Shown one piece after another: positions 16,999-23,757 of a stretch of DNA of 46,649 nt. The stretch spans positions 1 through 46,649 of the forward strand of contig NZ_JAPHOQ010000022.1 in the NCBI RefSeq assembly GCF_026191355.1, in the 5' to 3' direction. Source of the stretch: Legionella sheltonii. GTDB lineage: Bacteria; Pseudomonadota; Gammaproteobacteria; Legionellales; Legionellaceae. The position numbers were made by a program, and so were the translations under genes. Below the pieces are notes generated by a model that saw only the letters and a list, made by a program, of their open reading frames with translations, had not been told where the DNA came from and searched no databases. Numbering within the stretch: position 1 is the stretch's first letter; each line of letters starts with the position of its first letter.

Positions 16999-18005
16999 AT
17001 TTATTGTATGCTGAAAAAAATATATACCTTAAAGGTCCGTTCGCTGCATTGCCCGAAAAGATTATGAGCAATCAAGAAGTGCTCCAATGGATGAATAGTA
17101 CACAAAGCCCAACACTGGTCAGCTTCTCGACAGGAATTCGCAACAGGCGTTGGGTTAATGAGGATCAAGCATGCAGTGATTTGGCTGTACTTGCTGCAGA
17201 AAAGCTATTTGCAGCGAAGCCTGTAGAAAAAAACAAGATCAACCAAATTATCCTGGCTACGATTTCCGGAGACTATCTTGCTCCACCTACTAGCCCGCTC
17301 GTGCAATACCGTCTTGGATTAACAAATACCGGTGCTTTTGACATTGGAGCAGCCTGTGCAGGCTTTGTAGTTGGTTTACATACAAGTGCCGCGATTGCTC
17401 AAGCGAGCATGGGATCCGTTTTATTAATAGCCAGTGAAATTCGTTCCAAATTTTTAAATAAAAATAATTTTGCTACGGGAGTTCTTTTTGGCGATGGTGC
17501 CGCCGCTTGTGTGGTGTCCACCGATAAAGAACATGCAGAATTCCGTTTTATTGCTTCTGCGTTGTTTGCCGATGGAGAAGTAAGCGATACCGTATCTACT
17601 CCTGCAGGAGGCTCGAGACTGCCCGCCGCACAGTGTACAAACCCTGAACTTTTTTATATTACGATCAAAGAAAATACAGCATTATTTGTCAAAGCAGTAC
17701 ACGGAATGGTTGATGGAGCTGAGGAGTTTCTCAAGGCATTAAATCTGACTGCTGCTGATATTCAATGGCTGGTACCTCATCAAGGTAATAAAAATTTAGT
17801 TTTATCGGTTGCCAAACAATTAGGTTTTCCTGAAGAGCGTATTGTCAAAACCGTCGAAGAAACCGGTAATACCTCCGGTTCAAGTGTAGGCATTGCTTTG
17901 GATTACCTGCGCGAACATGCTGAGATTAAACCCAAAGATAAAGTGTTATTAGTCGCAGCGGGTGGAGGAGGCATTGCCGCTTGCGCCCTTTTAGAGGTGA
18001 TTTAG
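16995..18005 (+). CDS. 3-oxoacyl-ACP synthase III-like condensing enzyme (second copy)
   Basis: A second KAS III ends the plus arm. It is closer to standard FabH than the first copy: FDIGAACAGFVVGL with Cys121, VPHQGNKNLV with His262, EETGNTSGSSV with Asn292, and the C-terminal AAGGGGIAACALLEV. Length (336) is usual. The start ATG overlaps the SDR stop by 4 bp. Two distinct KAS III enzymes in one operon suggest either two different condensations or one condensing and one transferring step, as in quinolone-type pathways. A hairpin follows the stop codon. Confidence 0.9.
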   Translation: MNLLYAEKNIYLKGPFAALPEKIMSNQEVLQWMNSTQSPTLVSFSTGIRNRRWVNEDQACSDLAVLAAEKLFAAKPVEKNKINQIILATISGDYLAPPTSPLVQYRLGLTNTGAFDIGAACAGFVVGLHTSAAIAQASMGSVLLIASEIRSKFLNKNNFATGVLFGDGAAACVVSTDKEHAEFRFIASALFADGEVSDTVSTPAGGSRLPAAQCTNPELFYITIKENTALFVKAVHGMVDGAEEFLKALNLTAADIQWLVPHQGNKNLVLSVAKQLGFPEERIVKTVEETGNTSGSSVGIALDYLREHAEIKPKDKVLLVAAGGGGIAACALLEVI

Positions 18006-18011
18006 TATAGC

Positions 18012-18039
18012 CCTGGGTTAGGCGAGGCCGTAACCCGGG
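18012..18039. terminator. hairpin after the plus-arm operon
   Basis: CCTGGGTTA (18012-18020) pairs with TAACCCGGG (18031-18039) through nine pairs including one G-T. The hairpin starts seven bases after the stop of the second KAS III, between convergent genes. No T run follows on the plus strand, so a rho-independent role is uncertain. Confidence 0.4.
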
Positions 18040-18071
18040 AATGTGTAATTTAAACCCCAGGTTACTATTTA

Positions 18072-19388
18072 TTAAAATTTAAACTTCGAACTAAACCAAA
18101 ATTCAGCCAAAGGCGTTCCCTTATAATGTGCTAAATGAAAATGGAAAAACTCTTGCGCTGCCTTCAGCTTATTGCTTTGTGCGAGACAGATAAAATACAT
18201 CTGGGCAATGATTTCTGATTGCGCATCGCTACCACCGATTTCCGTGCGTCTTGAAATACAAGGTGTCATGAAATCGCAGGCTGTTTGAAAATCGTTGTTT
18301 ACAAAAGCATAAATCCCTTTGCTCAAGGGCAATATCACGGAAAGCCAAAGCGTTTGATTATATCCCTTCGCCAGAGTTTTAGCATAAGTTTCAATTGATG
18401 ACAGAGCTTTCCGCACTGCATCTTCCTGACCTAAACGAGAAAGACAATAAATGTAATGAACTGTATTAAAACCAGTATAGTGCATCAACGGATGTTCATT
18501 GAGATATGAGGCAAGCACATTGAATCGATCCAAATGCGGTAACCCCGCCATATCCAAACGCCATAATAATGAAATGGCATCGATTTGCTCGGTTATAATT
18601 TCCGGAGAAAGACCAAAAATTACAGGATATAGATCCATCACTTTATCTGCTTGACGTAATGCCATGTAGAATAACGCTAAATGCCAACTGTTGTGCCCAC
18701 GAAGAAGGGATGAGATTTCGTCCCAACTCCCTCGGAAGGTTTCCAAAGCCTCAATTCCCTTGGCAATATTATTTGTATTCAGATAGGTGTGTGCCAAGGT
18801 ATGATGAGCCCAAGGGGTAATGGGTTCCATTGTAAGCGCTTGCTCAGCCAATTGTTGAGCTGCTGTCACATGTCCTGACAACTCAGCAGCAAAAGAATGC
18901 ATGGCTATAAAGTGAGATTCATCCTGATTATGTGCCGCAATTCGTTCACAAAAAGCTAAATAGTTGTGGCTGTTATAAGCTTGTCCCGCGCAATAAAATA
19001 ACCATTCAGCAAATTTTGCCGCCAAAGTGTCACGAGGATATAAAGCCGTTAAACTTGCTAAAATGGTTAAAGCACTTTCATACTCCAAATTCATCCAAGC
19101 TTTAACCGCTTGATAGGTTAATTTTTCTCTTAAATTTGCTGTTGGCAATAATTTTTCAGCATGTAATAAATGTTCTTTTGCCAAAGCTGTGGCTGAATCA
19201 GTCTGGCCATAAAGATAAAAAGCAGCCGCATAGACTTGAAGGAGTAAATTATCAGGATGATTTTTAACTGCATCTAAAATAAAATGAGGCTCCTTCCCTG
19301 CACCTAAGATTTGATGATGAAAGTGATTAATACTTTCTATAACTTGCAACGATTCTGTTGTCACGGCTAAACCACGATTCGTTTCCAT
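18072..19388 (-). CDS. tetratricopeptide-repeat protein (TTC38-like)
   Basis: The 438-residue, mostly alpha-helical protein has TPR-like helical pairs. Clear examples are AEQALTMEPITPWAHHTLAH (about residue 190) and LLHAEKLLPTANLREKLTYQ (about 75). The layout and the phrase RGHNSWHLALFYMALRQADK resemble the TTC38 family found in bacteria and animals, whose role is unknown. It has no signal peptide and no membrane span. It is convergent with the acyl biosynthesis operon and separated from it by only 66 bp, so a functional link is possible but unproven. TPR proteins usually act as protein-binding scaffolds. Confidence 0.75.
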   Translation of the reverse strand: METNRGLAVTTESLQVIESINHFHHQILGAGKEPHFILDAVKNHPDNLLLQVYAAAFYLYGQTDSATALAKEHLLHAEKLLPTANLREKLTYQAVKAWMNLEYESALTILASLTALYPRDTLAAKFAEWLFYCAGQAYNSHNYLAFCERIAAHNQDESHFIAMHSFAAELSGHVTAAQQLAEQALTMEPITPWAHHTLAHTYLNTNNIAKGIEALETFRGSWDEISSLLRGHNSWHLALFYMALRQADKVMDLYPVIFGLSPEIITEQIDAISLLWRLDMAGLPHLDRFNVLASYLNEHPLMHYTGFNTVHYIYCLSRLGQEDAVRKALSSIETYAKTLAKGYNQTLWLSVILPLSKGIYAFVNNDFQTACDFMTPCISRRTEIGGSDAQSEIIAQMYFICLAQSNKLKAAQEFFHFHLAHYKGTPLAEFWFSSKFKF

Positions 19389-19550
19389 ATTGTTCCTAAA
19401 TTCTTCCTCCTTCTTTTTATTATATATGTCTTTAAGAAAAACGGAGAGAAAATAAACACCTCAGAAAAATAAACTCAAGTGGTGATTTGATTGCATCAAT
19501 TAAGGCCATCAGATAAGCTAACTGGCCAAATCAAGAGGGATAAAATAACG

Positions 19551-20504
19551 ATGAAGAGTCAAAAAGAATTATTCGAATTTTTATGTGAATTGATTGATAT
19601 TCAAATAAAAAAATATGTTGCATTAGCAAAGTTTGGCGTTGGTCCAGATGCGCGTCTCAATGCAAAACTTGTTTTCGAGGAAGTGAATGAATTATTAGGA
19701 TTTGCAAAACAGCTTATGGATGACATGGAAAATCAGCAACGAGACAAATCCATTACTGCTGATAGAGAGCAATTTATAGCCCTTTTTAATCAGGTAAAAT
19801 TTTATATTGAACAAGAATATGTTCGGTCTTATGCAGGATGGTTGCTTGCTGAAAATAACATTCATTCAGAAGTTAAAGAACGAGTAGAAACACAATTAAA
19901 TCAACTCAAGAAAATAGGACAAGCCGCAGAAATTGATTGTTCTCTTCCTTCGCAGCCAACAACCAAAGTACAAAAACAATGTGAATACGACAGCTGCGCC
20001 ATTGCGTTTTATATTTTGGATTTGGCAAAAAAAATTAAAGATAATCCGGAGATGGAGCTTCCTGAGAATATCCCTCCTCACGCGCGTATCATATTGAAAA
20101 AGAATGCTCAAACTCGTTATTGTGAAGAAAAAATTGCGACACCTATTGAGGAACTTCATAAAAAGTATGATGACTTTTTAAGTCAGTCGGATCTCCAAAA
20201 GAGTAGTAGTGTGTTCTCCAAAGAAGAAGCTGAACTCCATCAAAAAACTCATAGGGAAAAATGGGAAAATTTATTTAACCGTTATAAGAGCATTGTCCCC
20301 TCTTCGCAATTATTCTCTGCGAACCATGAATGGCATAAGGTTGCTCTCCCTACGACAAAAAAGACATCTGAATCGAGTTACTCATCACGAAATCACATGC
20401 TCTTTGGCGGAATTGTTCTCACAGGAACGGTAGCAATTTATATGCTAATGTCCTATTTCATGCAATTGGATAATGAAAACTCCCAGGCCCTGAAGTTTAA
20501 TTAG
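19551..20504 (+). CDS. hypothetical protein with C-terminal membrane span, possible effector
   Basis: The 317-residue protein is helical, charged and without recognised domains until a single strong membrane span near the C-terminus (MLFGGIVLTGTVAIYMLMSYFM), followed by a short tail. This is a tail-anchor-like layout. I chose the ATG at 19551; the frame is also open from a TTG at 19491, which has a GGTGA five bases upstream, so a 337-residue form is possible. No signal peptide. Lys/Glu-rich composition and lack of homology I can recognise fit a Legionella-type accessory or effector protein. Function unknown. A perfect hairpin follows the stop. Confidence 0.65.
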   Translation: MKSQKELFEFLCELIDIQIKKYVALAKFGVGPDARLNAKLVFEEVNELLGFAKQLMDDMENQQRDKSITADREQFIALFNQVKFYIEQEYVRSYAGWLLAENNIHSEVKERVETQLNQLKKIGQAAEIDCSLPSQPTTKVQKQCEYDSCAIAFYILDLAKKIKDNPEMELPENIPPHARIILKKNAQTRYCEEKIATPIEELHKKYDDFLSQSDLQKSSSVFSKEEAELHQKTHREKWENLFNRYKSIVPSSQLFSANHEWHKVALPTTKKTSESSYSSRNHMLFGGIVLTGTVAIYMLMSYFMQLDNENSQALKFN

Positions 20505-20514
20505 GTTGTAGCGG

Positions 20515-20541
20515 CTGTCTTGAAATAAGCTTTCAAGACAG
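20515..20541 (+). terminator. perfect 11-bp hairpin after 20504
   Basis: CTGTCTTGAAA (20515-20525) and TTTCAAGACAG (20531-20541) form a perfect 11-bp stem with a 5-nt loop, starting 11 bases after the stop codon. The following bases (TTGCTTCATC) are only mildly T-rich. The stem strength and position argue for transcription termination. Confidence 0.55.
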
Positions 20542-20645
20542 TTGCTTCATCAAATGAGCCAATCAAACAGGGATGTTACCATTATCAATTCCTGGCTACG
20601 CCCGAGTAAAATCAAAGCTTAAAGTGGGGTCTGTCCTCTATGCTC

Positions 20646-21695
20646 TCATTTTGGACTAAATTGACTGTTTTCTTCGATTCTTTTTTCAGCATCTTTAAAA
20701 AGTTTCTCTACTGCTTTGCGAGAATCGGTTTTTAGGCCGAATACTCCTAGTATTTCTGTGGTTCTGCCTTGAGCTTTATTAATAACTTCCATTTCAGGAG
20801 AAGTAAGAAATTTTGTCTTTAATTTTTTCACATCCTCTATAGTAGTAACATCCGCTAAAGAATCTTTAAGTGACTTAAGAATGGCTCTCTTTAGAGCGTC
20901 TCCTCTTAACTCCTGGTATTCTTTCTTATATTCCGCACAATTAAAATTAGAAGCACTTACTTCACGAAAGGTATGTTCTCTATCCTTTGTACTTCCTGCA
21001 CGATACTCAGCGATGCTTTCTTGGGCGTTTTTCTTGTGTAGCTCATTTACAAAACTTTTGGGTAATGAAAGCTCTCCTCTTTTACAAAGACTCAATAGCG
21101 CTTGGGGATTATCTGATAAGGTTTTGTTCTTGTTTTGATCATACCACTTATCTAAAGCTGATCTCCACTCATTTCTAGGCCTTCCTTCAGGAGGATTGTT
21201 GTAGTTGTATACATATATCCATTGATCCCTACCCGCAACGAGAGTACGCTCCTTAAATTTGACCATGCTGGGGTTTGTAGGTTCTAATGTAGCAGCATAT
21301 TGCTTATAAGGTAAGAAACCTGAATCAAGATCAATGAGTCTGATTCCTTCTGCTGTTGTTAGCATATTTTGGGGACTATTGTGTCGATGGTCATTTGCTA
21401 AATCCGGATGCGCATACCCTAACTCATTAAGTTTCTTAAGAGCTAGAATAAATTCTTCGAGCTTTGGCTTTAAACTCTCTTTGGTGAACCCTTTTGGAAG
21501 GGCCGTATCTACCTTAGGCATAAAAAATAAAGGAGATTCTTTTTTAGTATTCCATAAACCCAAAACAAAATATTCTTCCAGATTATGCTGTTTAAGTAAA
21601 AATTTTTGCTCTAAAATATCCAGGTTTATTTTTATGTCTCTTTCTTTATCCGCTTTTCGACCAACTACCTTGTAGGCCTTATCCTCTGTTTTTTT
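20646..21695 (-). pseudogene. C-terminal part of a protein kinase-like gene cut by an IS3-family element
   Basis: The open frame reads from the insertion junction to the stop at 20646. It carries the rest of a eukaryotic-like kinase: AYKVVGRK with a candidate ATP-binding Lys, a Lys/Glu-rich alpha-C-like helix, a hinge-like FFMPKVDTALPKG, a catalytic-loop region HPDLANDHRHNSPQNML, and IRLIDLDSG in the place of the DFG metal motif. About 200 residues of helical tail follow. Aligned on the Asn, the loop reads HRH instead of HRD; alternatively HPD supplies the Asp with a longer insert. A TTG at 21563 could start a fragment lacking the nucleotide loop, so activity is doubtful. Joined with 22894-23191 it would give about 447 residues. 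Kinases of this sort are known Dot/Icm effectors (LegK group); that link is inference. Confidence 0.8.
21692..21695. repeat. target-site duplication, left copy
   Basis: TTTT next to the left end of the insertion sequence, matched by TTTT at 22894-22897. The left copy sits in a run of seven T, so its exact bounds are ambiguous. A 4-bp duplication is the length that restores the interrupted reading frame. Confidence 0.7.
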
Positions 21696-21743
21696 TGACC
21701 TATCCCCTAAATTAGTACCACTTCTTTGATGAGATTCATTATC

Positions 21744-22562
21744 CTATGCCACCTTTCTTGCGTATTCAACAGGAGGCATATAATTTAGAGAGCTATGAGG
21801 TCGAACATTATTGTAGTGTTTACGCCATTGTTCAATCTCAAATCGTGCTTCCTCCATTGTTCGAAACCAGTGCTGATTAAGGCATTCATTTCTGAATTTC
21901 CCGTTTAAGCTCTCAACAAACGCATTTTGAGTTGGTTTTCCTGGTTGAATAAACCCTAAAGTGACATTCGTTTCTTTGCTCCAGAAAAACATCGCTTTAC
22001 TAGTAAATTCTGTACCATTATCACAAATCACTTTAACAGGCTTATTTCTTTGCTCAATAAGTTGGTCTAAAAAGCGAGCCACTTGTTTGCCACTGATTGA
22101 GGTAGATATTAGCTGGCCAACCATTTCACGAGAATAATCATCCACTACATTCAATATTCGAAATCGTCTCCCATTGCTAAGTTGATCCGATACAAAATCC
22201 ATCGACCAACGCTGGTTTGGTGCAGAAGGAACTTCCATTGGTTGGCGAGGACGAGTCAGTTTTTTCCTTTTCTTTGTTCGAACTTGAAGTCCCTCCTCAG
22301 TGTATAATCGATAAGTATGCTTCTTATTCTGAACCAAGCCTTCAGCTTTAAGTAGTCCATGAAGAATTAAATAACCATAGGCCGGATATTGTGCGGCTAA
22401 AACCTTGAGTCGTGTTCTGGCCTTCTCATCCGTACGTGGTTTACATTGATAACGAAATGCTGTGCGGCTTAATCCTGCCAGCTTGCAAGCTACTCGCTCA
22501 CTCAACTTAAAGAAACATATTAGGTGCTCGATGATCGACTTTCTTGCTGCTGGCTTCACCAC
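21744..22562 (-). CDS. IS3-family transposase OrfB (DDE integrase domain)
   Basis: The 272-residue frame encodes the catalytic part of the transposase. It has an HTH_21-like segment (YPAYGYLILHGLLKAEG), then the rve/DDE domain: first Asp in RWSMDFVSD, second Asp in VICDNGTEFTS, and Glu in FVESLNGKFRNECL, followed by HYNNVRPHSSLNYMPP. All three acidic residues are present, so it should be active. The start given is a GTG codon. In this family the protein is normally made as an OrfAB fusion by -1 frameshifting at the A6G site at 22562-22568. Confidence 0.93.
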   Translation of the reverse strand: MVKPAARKSIIEHLICFFKLSERVACKLAGLSRTAFRYQCKPRTDEKARTRLKVLAAQYPAYGYLILHGLLKAEGLVQNKKHTYRLYTEEGLQVRTKKRKKLTRPRQPMEVPSAPNQRWSMDFVSDQLSNGRRFRILNVVDDYSREMVGQLISTSISGKQVARFLDQLIEQRNKPVKVICDNGTEFTSKAMFFWSKETNVTLGFIQPGKPTQNAFVESLNGKFRNECLNQHWFRTMEEARFEIEQWRKHYNNVRPHSSLNYMPPVEYARKVA

Positions 22563-22819
22563 TTTTTTGATAATACATCCTTCATTGCCTCTAGCTCCAG
22601 GAGCTTATCTGCCAACAGTTTTTTAAGATTAACATTCTCTGATTCAAGCTCACGAAGACGCTTGGCCTCATTCACTTCAAGGCCAGCATACTTACTTCGC
22701 CAATTGTAAAATGTGCCTGACGAAATTCCATAGTCTCGACATATCTCTTCGACCTTTATACCTGCTTCATGCGATTTGATTGCTTTTATAATTTGTTCTT
22801 CTGTGTAACGCTTTTTCAC
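22556..22819 (-). CDS. IS3-family transposase OrfA (helix-turn-helix)
   Basis: The 87-residue DNA-binding protein starts MKKRYTEEQIIKAIKSHEAG. It has the typical transposase HTH (VEEICRDYGISSGTFYNWRS) and a C-terminal leucine-zipper helix (LRELESENVNLKKLLADKLL). It binds the inverted repeats. It overlaps orfB by 7 bp in the -1 frame. Alone it usually acts as a repressor of transposition; fused to OrfB it forms the transposase. Confidence 0.93.
   Translation of the reverse strand: MKKRYTEEQIIKAIKSHEAGIKVEEICRDYGISSGTFYNWRSKYAGLEVNEAKRLRELESENVNLKKLLADKLLELEAMKDVLSKKW
22562..22568 (-). other. programmed -1 frameshift site (A AAA AAG)
   Basis: On the minus strand orfA reads TCA AAA AAG TGG TGA, so a canonical slippery heptamer A AAA AAG lies in the orfA frame just before its stop. 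Slipping back one base enters the orfB frame at GTG GTG AAG. This is the usual way IS3 elements make OrfAB. Confidence 0.85.
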
Positions 22820-22893
22820 TTTGAGATCTCCTTTTGGTTTAGTTTATCGGAAATCTCATCTATGTCATGGCATTATTTTTGGGGGATAGGTCA

Positions 22894-22897
22894 TTTT
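22894..22897. repeat. target-site duplication, right copy
   Basis: TTTT directly after the right end of the IS, flanked by CA of the IS and ATAC of the gene, matching the left copy at 21692-21695. Confidence 0.7.
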
Positions 22898-23191
22898 ATA
22901 CACAGTACCGTATACGCCTGAACCAAGATTTTCTTGCTGCTCTTTAGGAACTCCTTTTTGTTCTGCTTTATGACTACTCCACATATGAACAAAATCAATT
23001 GGATTTGAGTTTTGCTCATCGAGACGCACTGCATAGACTTCCTTATTGTAGCGATAAATTCTAAATTTTTTATTTTCCTCATTGAGGTAATGCTTTGTTA
23101 TATCTTCTCCTCCGATAACTTCAGCTAGTGAAGGTTTTGCGTCTTTTCGTATAGATTGACCACTCTCTTCTAATTCGTCTTTATCTTGCAT
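22894..23191 (-). pseudogene. N-terminal part of the interrupted protein kinase-like gene
   Basis: From an in-frame ATG at 23191 (GGTG five bases upstream) the frame encodes about 99 residues, ending at the insertion junction. The last part, ENLGSGVYGTVYK, is the Gly-rich nucleotide loop G-x-G-x-x-G-x-V of protein kinases. Past the junction the frame runs into the IS and stops after nine foreign residues (MTYPPKIMP). A TTG five codons upstream (23206) is a less likely start. Without the catalytic part at 20646-21695 this piece cannot be an enzyme. Removing 21696-22893 plus one TTTT restores one continuous frame through both pieces. Confidence 0.8.
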
Positions 23192-23519
23192 TGGAACACC
23201 ATACAATAGATTACTATTTTCATTATAGGACGAAATGGTCTTTTTATGAAAAAAATGATCAAAATAAGAACCAAAAATATTCCGCTACATAAAGATGAGC
23301 AATTCAGTGCTTTAAGCTGATGAAGCTATTAGGCTGTTTGAAAAGAGGGTCCTGGCTACGAGCAAAGAAACATTTTAATTTTGTTACCGTGGGGACAATA
23401 GCGGACATCAGCATATGCAATCAGCCAACAATATTGAGGGGGTAAGCTTCAAGAGCATCTAGAAGCTTACTTGTTGGCCAAAGATTGTGAGATCGATAAA
23501 AGAGATTAACAAAAACGGC
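23192..23519. other. 328-bp intergenic region with an extended hairpin
   Basis: This gap lies between the 5' end of the kinase-like gene and the 3' end of the ACP gene at 23520. The most obvious structure is the long stem at 23424-23478. A 24-codon frame at 23246-23320 begins ATGAAAAAAATGATC, but nothing supports it as a gene. The rest is AT-rich and should contain the promoter of the interrupted kinase gene; I see no clear -35/-10 pair. Confidence 0.4.
23424..23478. repeat. bulged long inverted repeat (two consecutive stems)
   Basis: An inner perfect 9-bp stem, GTAAGCTTC (23442-23450) with GAAGCTTAC (23462-23470), is stacked on an outer 8-bp stem, GCCAACAA (23424-23431) with TTGTTGGC (23471-23478). 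The right side is continuous and the left side has a 10-nt bulge. It sits about 40 bp beyond the ACP stop on the minus strand. It may act as a terminator or transcript stabiliser, or mark a short non-coding RNA. No T run flanks it. Confidence 0.5.
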
Positions 23520-23747
23520 TCATGCCTGGGTAAAATCAAATAAATCCTTATAAGTATGAAAATTCATGGCATCCTCCTCGGTCACGATCAGATTATAATC
23601 CTCACTGAGAATGGCCAGTAACTCAACGATTTTCAAAGAGTCTAAATGCAGGTCTTCGATCAGTACCGTATGATCATGAATTTCGTCTGCTTTTGCCCCT
23701 GATAACCTGGATATAATTTTTTTTAATTCACTGTCAGTGATTTTCAT
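23520..23747 (-). CDS. solitary acyl carrier protein
   Basis: The 75-residue carrier protein has the phosphopantetheine site DLHLDSLKIVEL with Ser37 and an acidic C-terminal half. AGGTG lies five bases before the ATG. It starts 10 bp after the end of the exporter gene at 23758, so the two are very likely one transcript. No synthase, ligase or transferase adjoins it. It might serve the acyl locus at 6-18 kb, which already has its own ACP, or an unlinked pathway. The pairing of an ACP with an exporter suggests making or export of a small acyl product. Confidence 0.85.
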   Translation of the reverse strand: MKITDSELKKIISRLSGAKADEIHDHTVLIEDLHLDSLKIVELLAILSEDYNLIVTEEDAMNFHTYKDLFDFTQA

Positions 23748-23757
23748 ACAACACCTA

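Larger units (their letters stand above)
21696..22893 (-). mobile_element. complete IS3-family insertion sequence (IS407-like), 1198 bp
   Basis: The ends are TGACCTATCCCC (21696-21707) and its inverse GGGGATAGGTCA (22882-22893), beginning TG and ending CA as in the IS3 family. The 4-bp duplication, the 1.2-kb size and the TGACCT-type ends fit the IS407 group. It carries orfA and orfB overlapping in the -1 frame, both intact, on the minus strand. It sits inside a kinase-like gene, at an A-rich spot just after the Gly-rich loop codons. Intact reading frames and a clean duplication indicate a recent, possibly still mobile copy. Confidence 0.93.

Noticed and set aside
23246..23320. Small frame starting ATGAAAAAAATGATC
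   Set aside because: Only 24 codons with no ribosome site or homology I can recognise.
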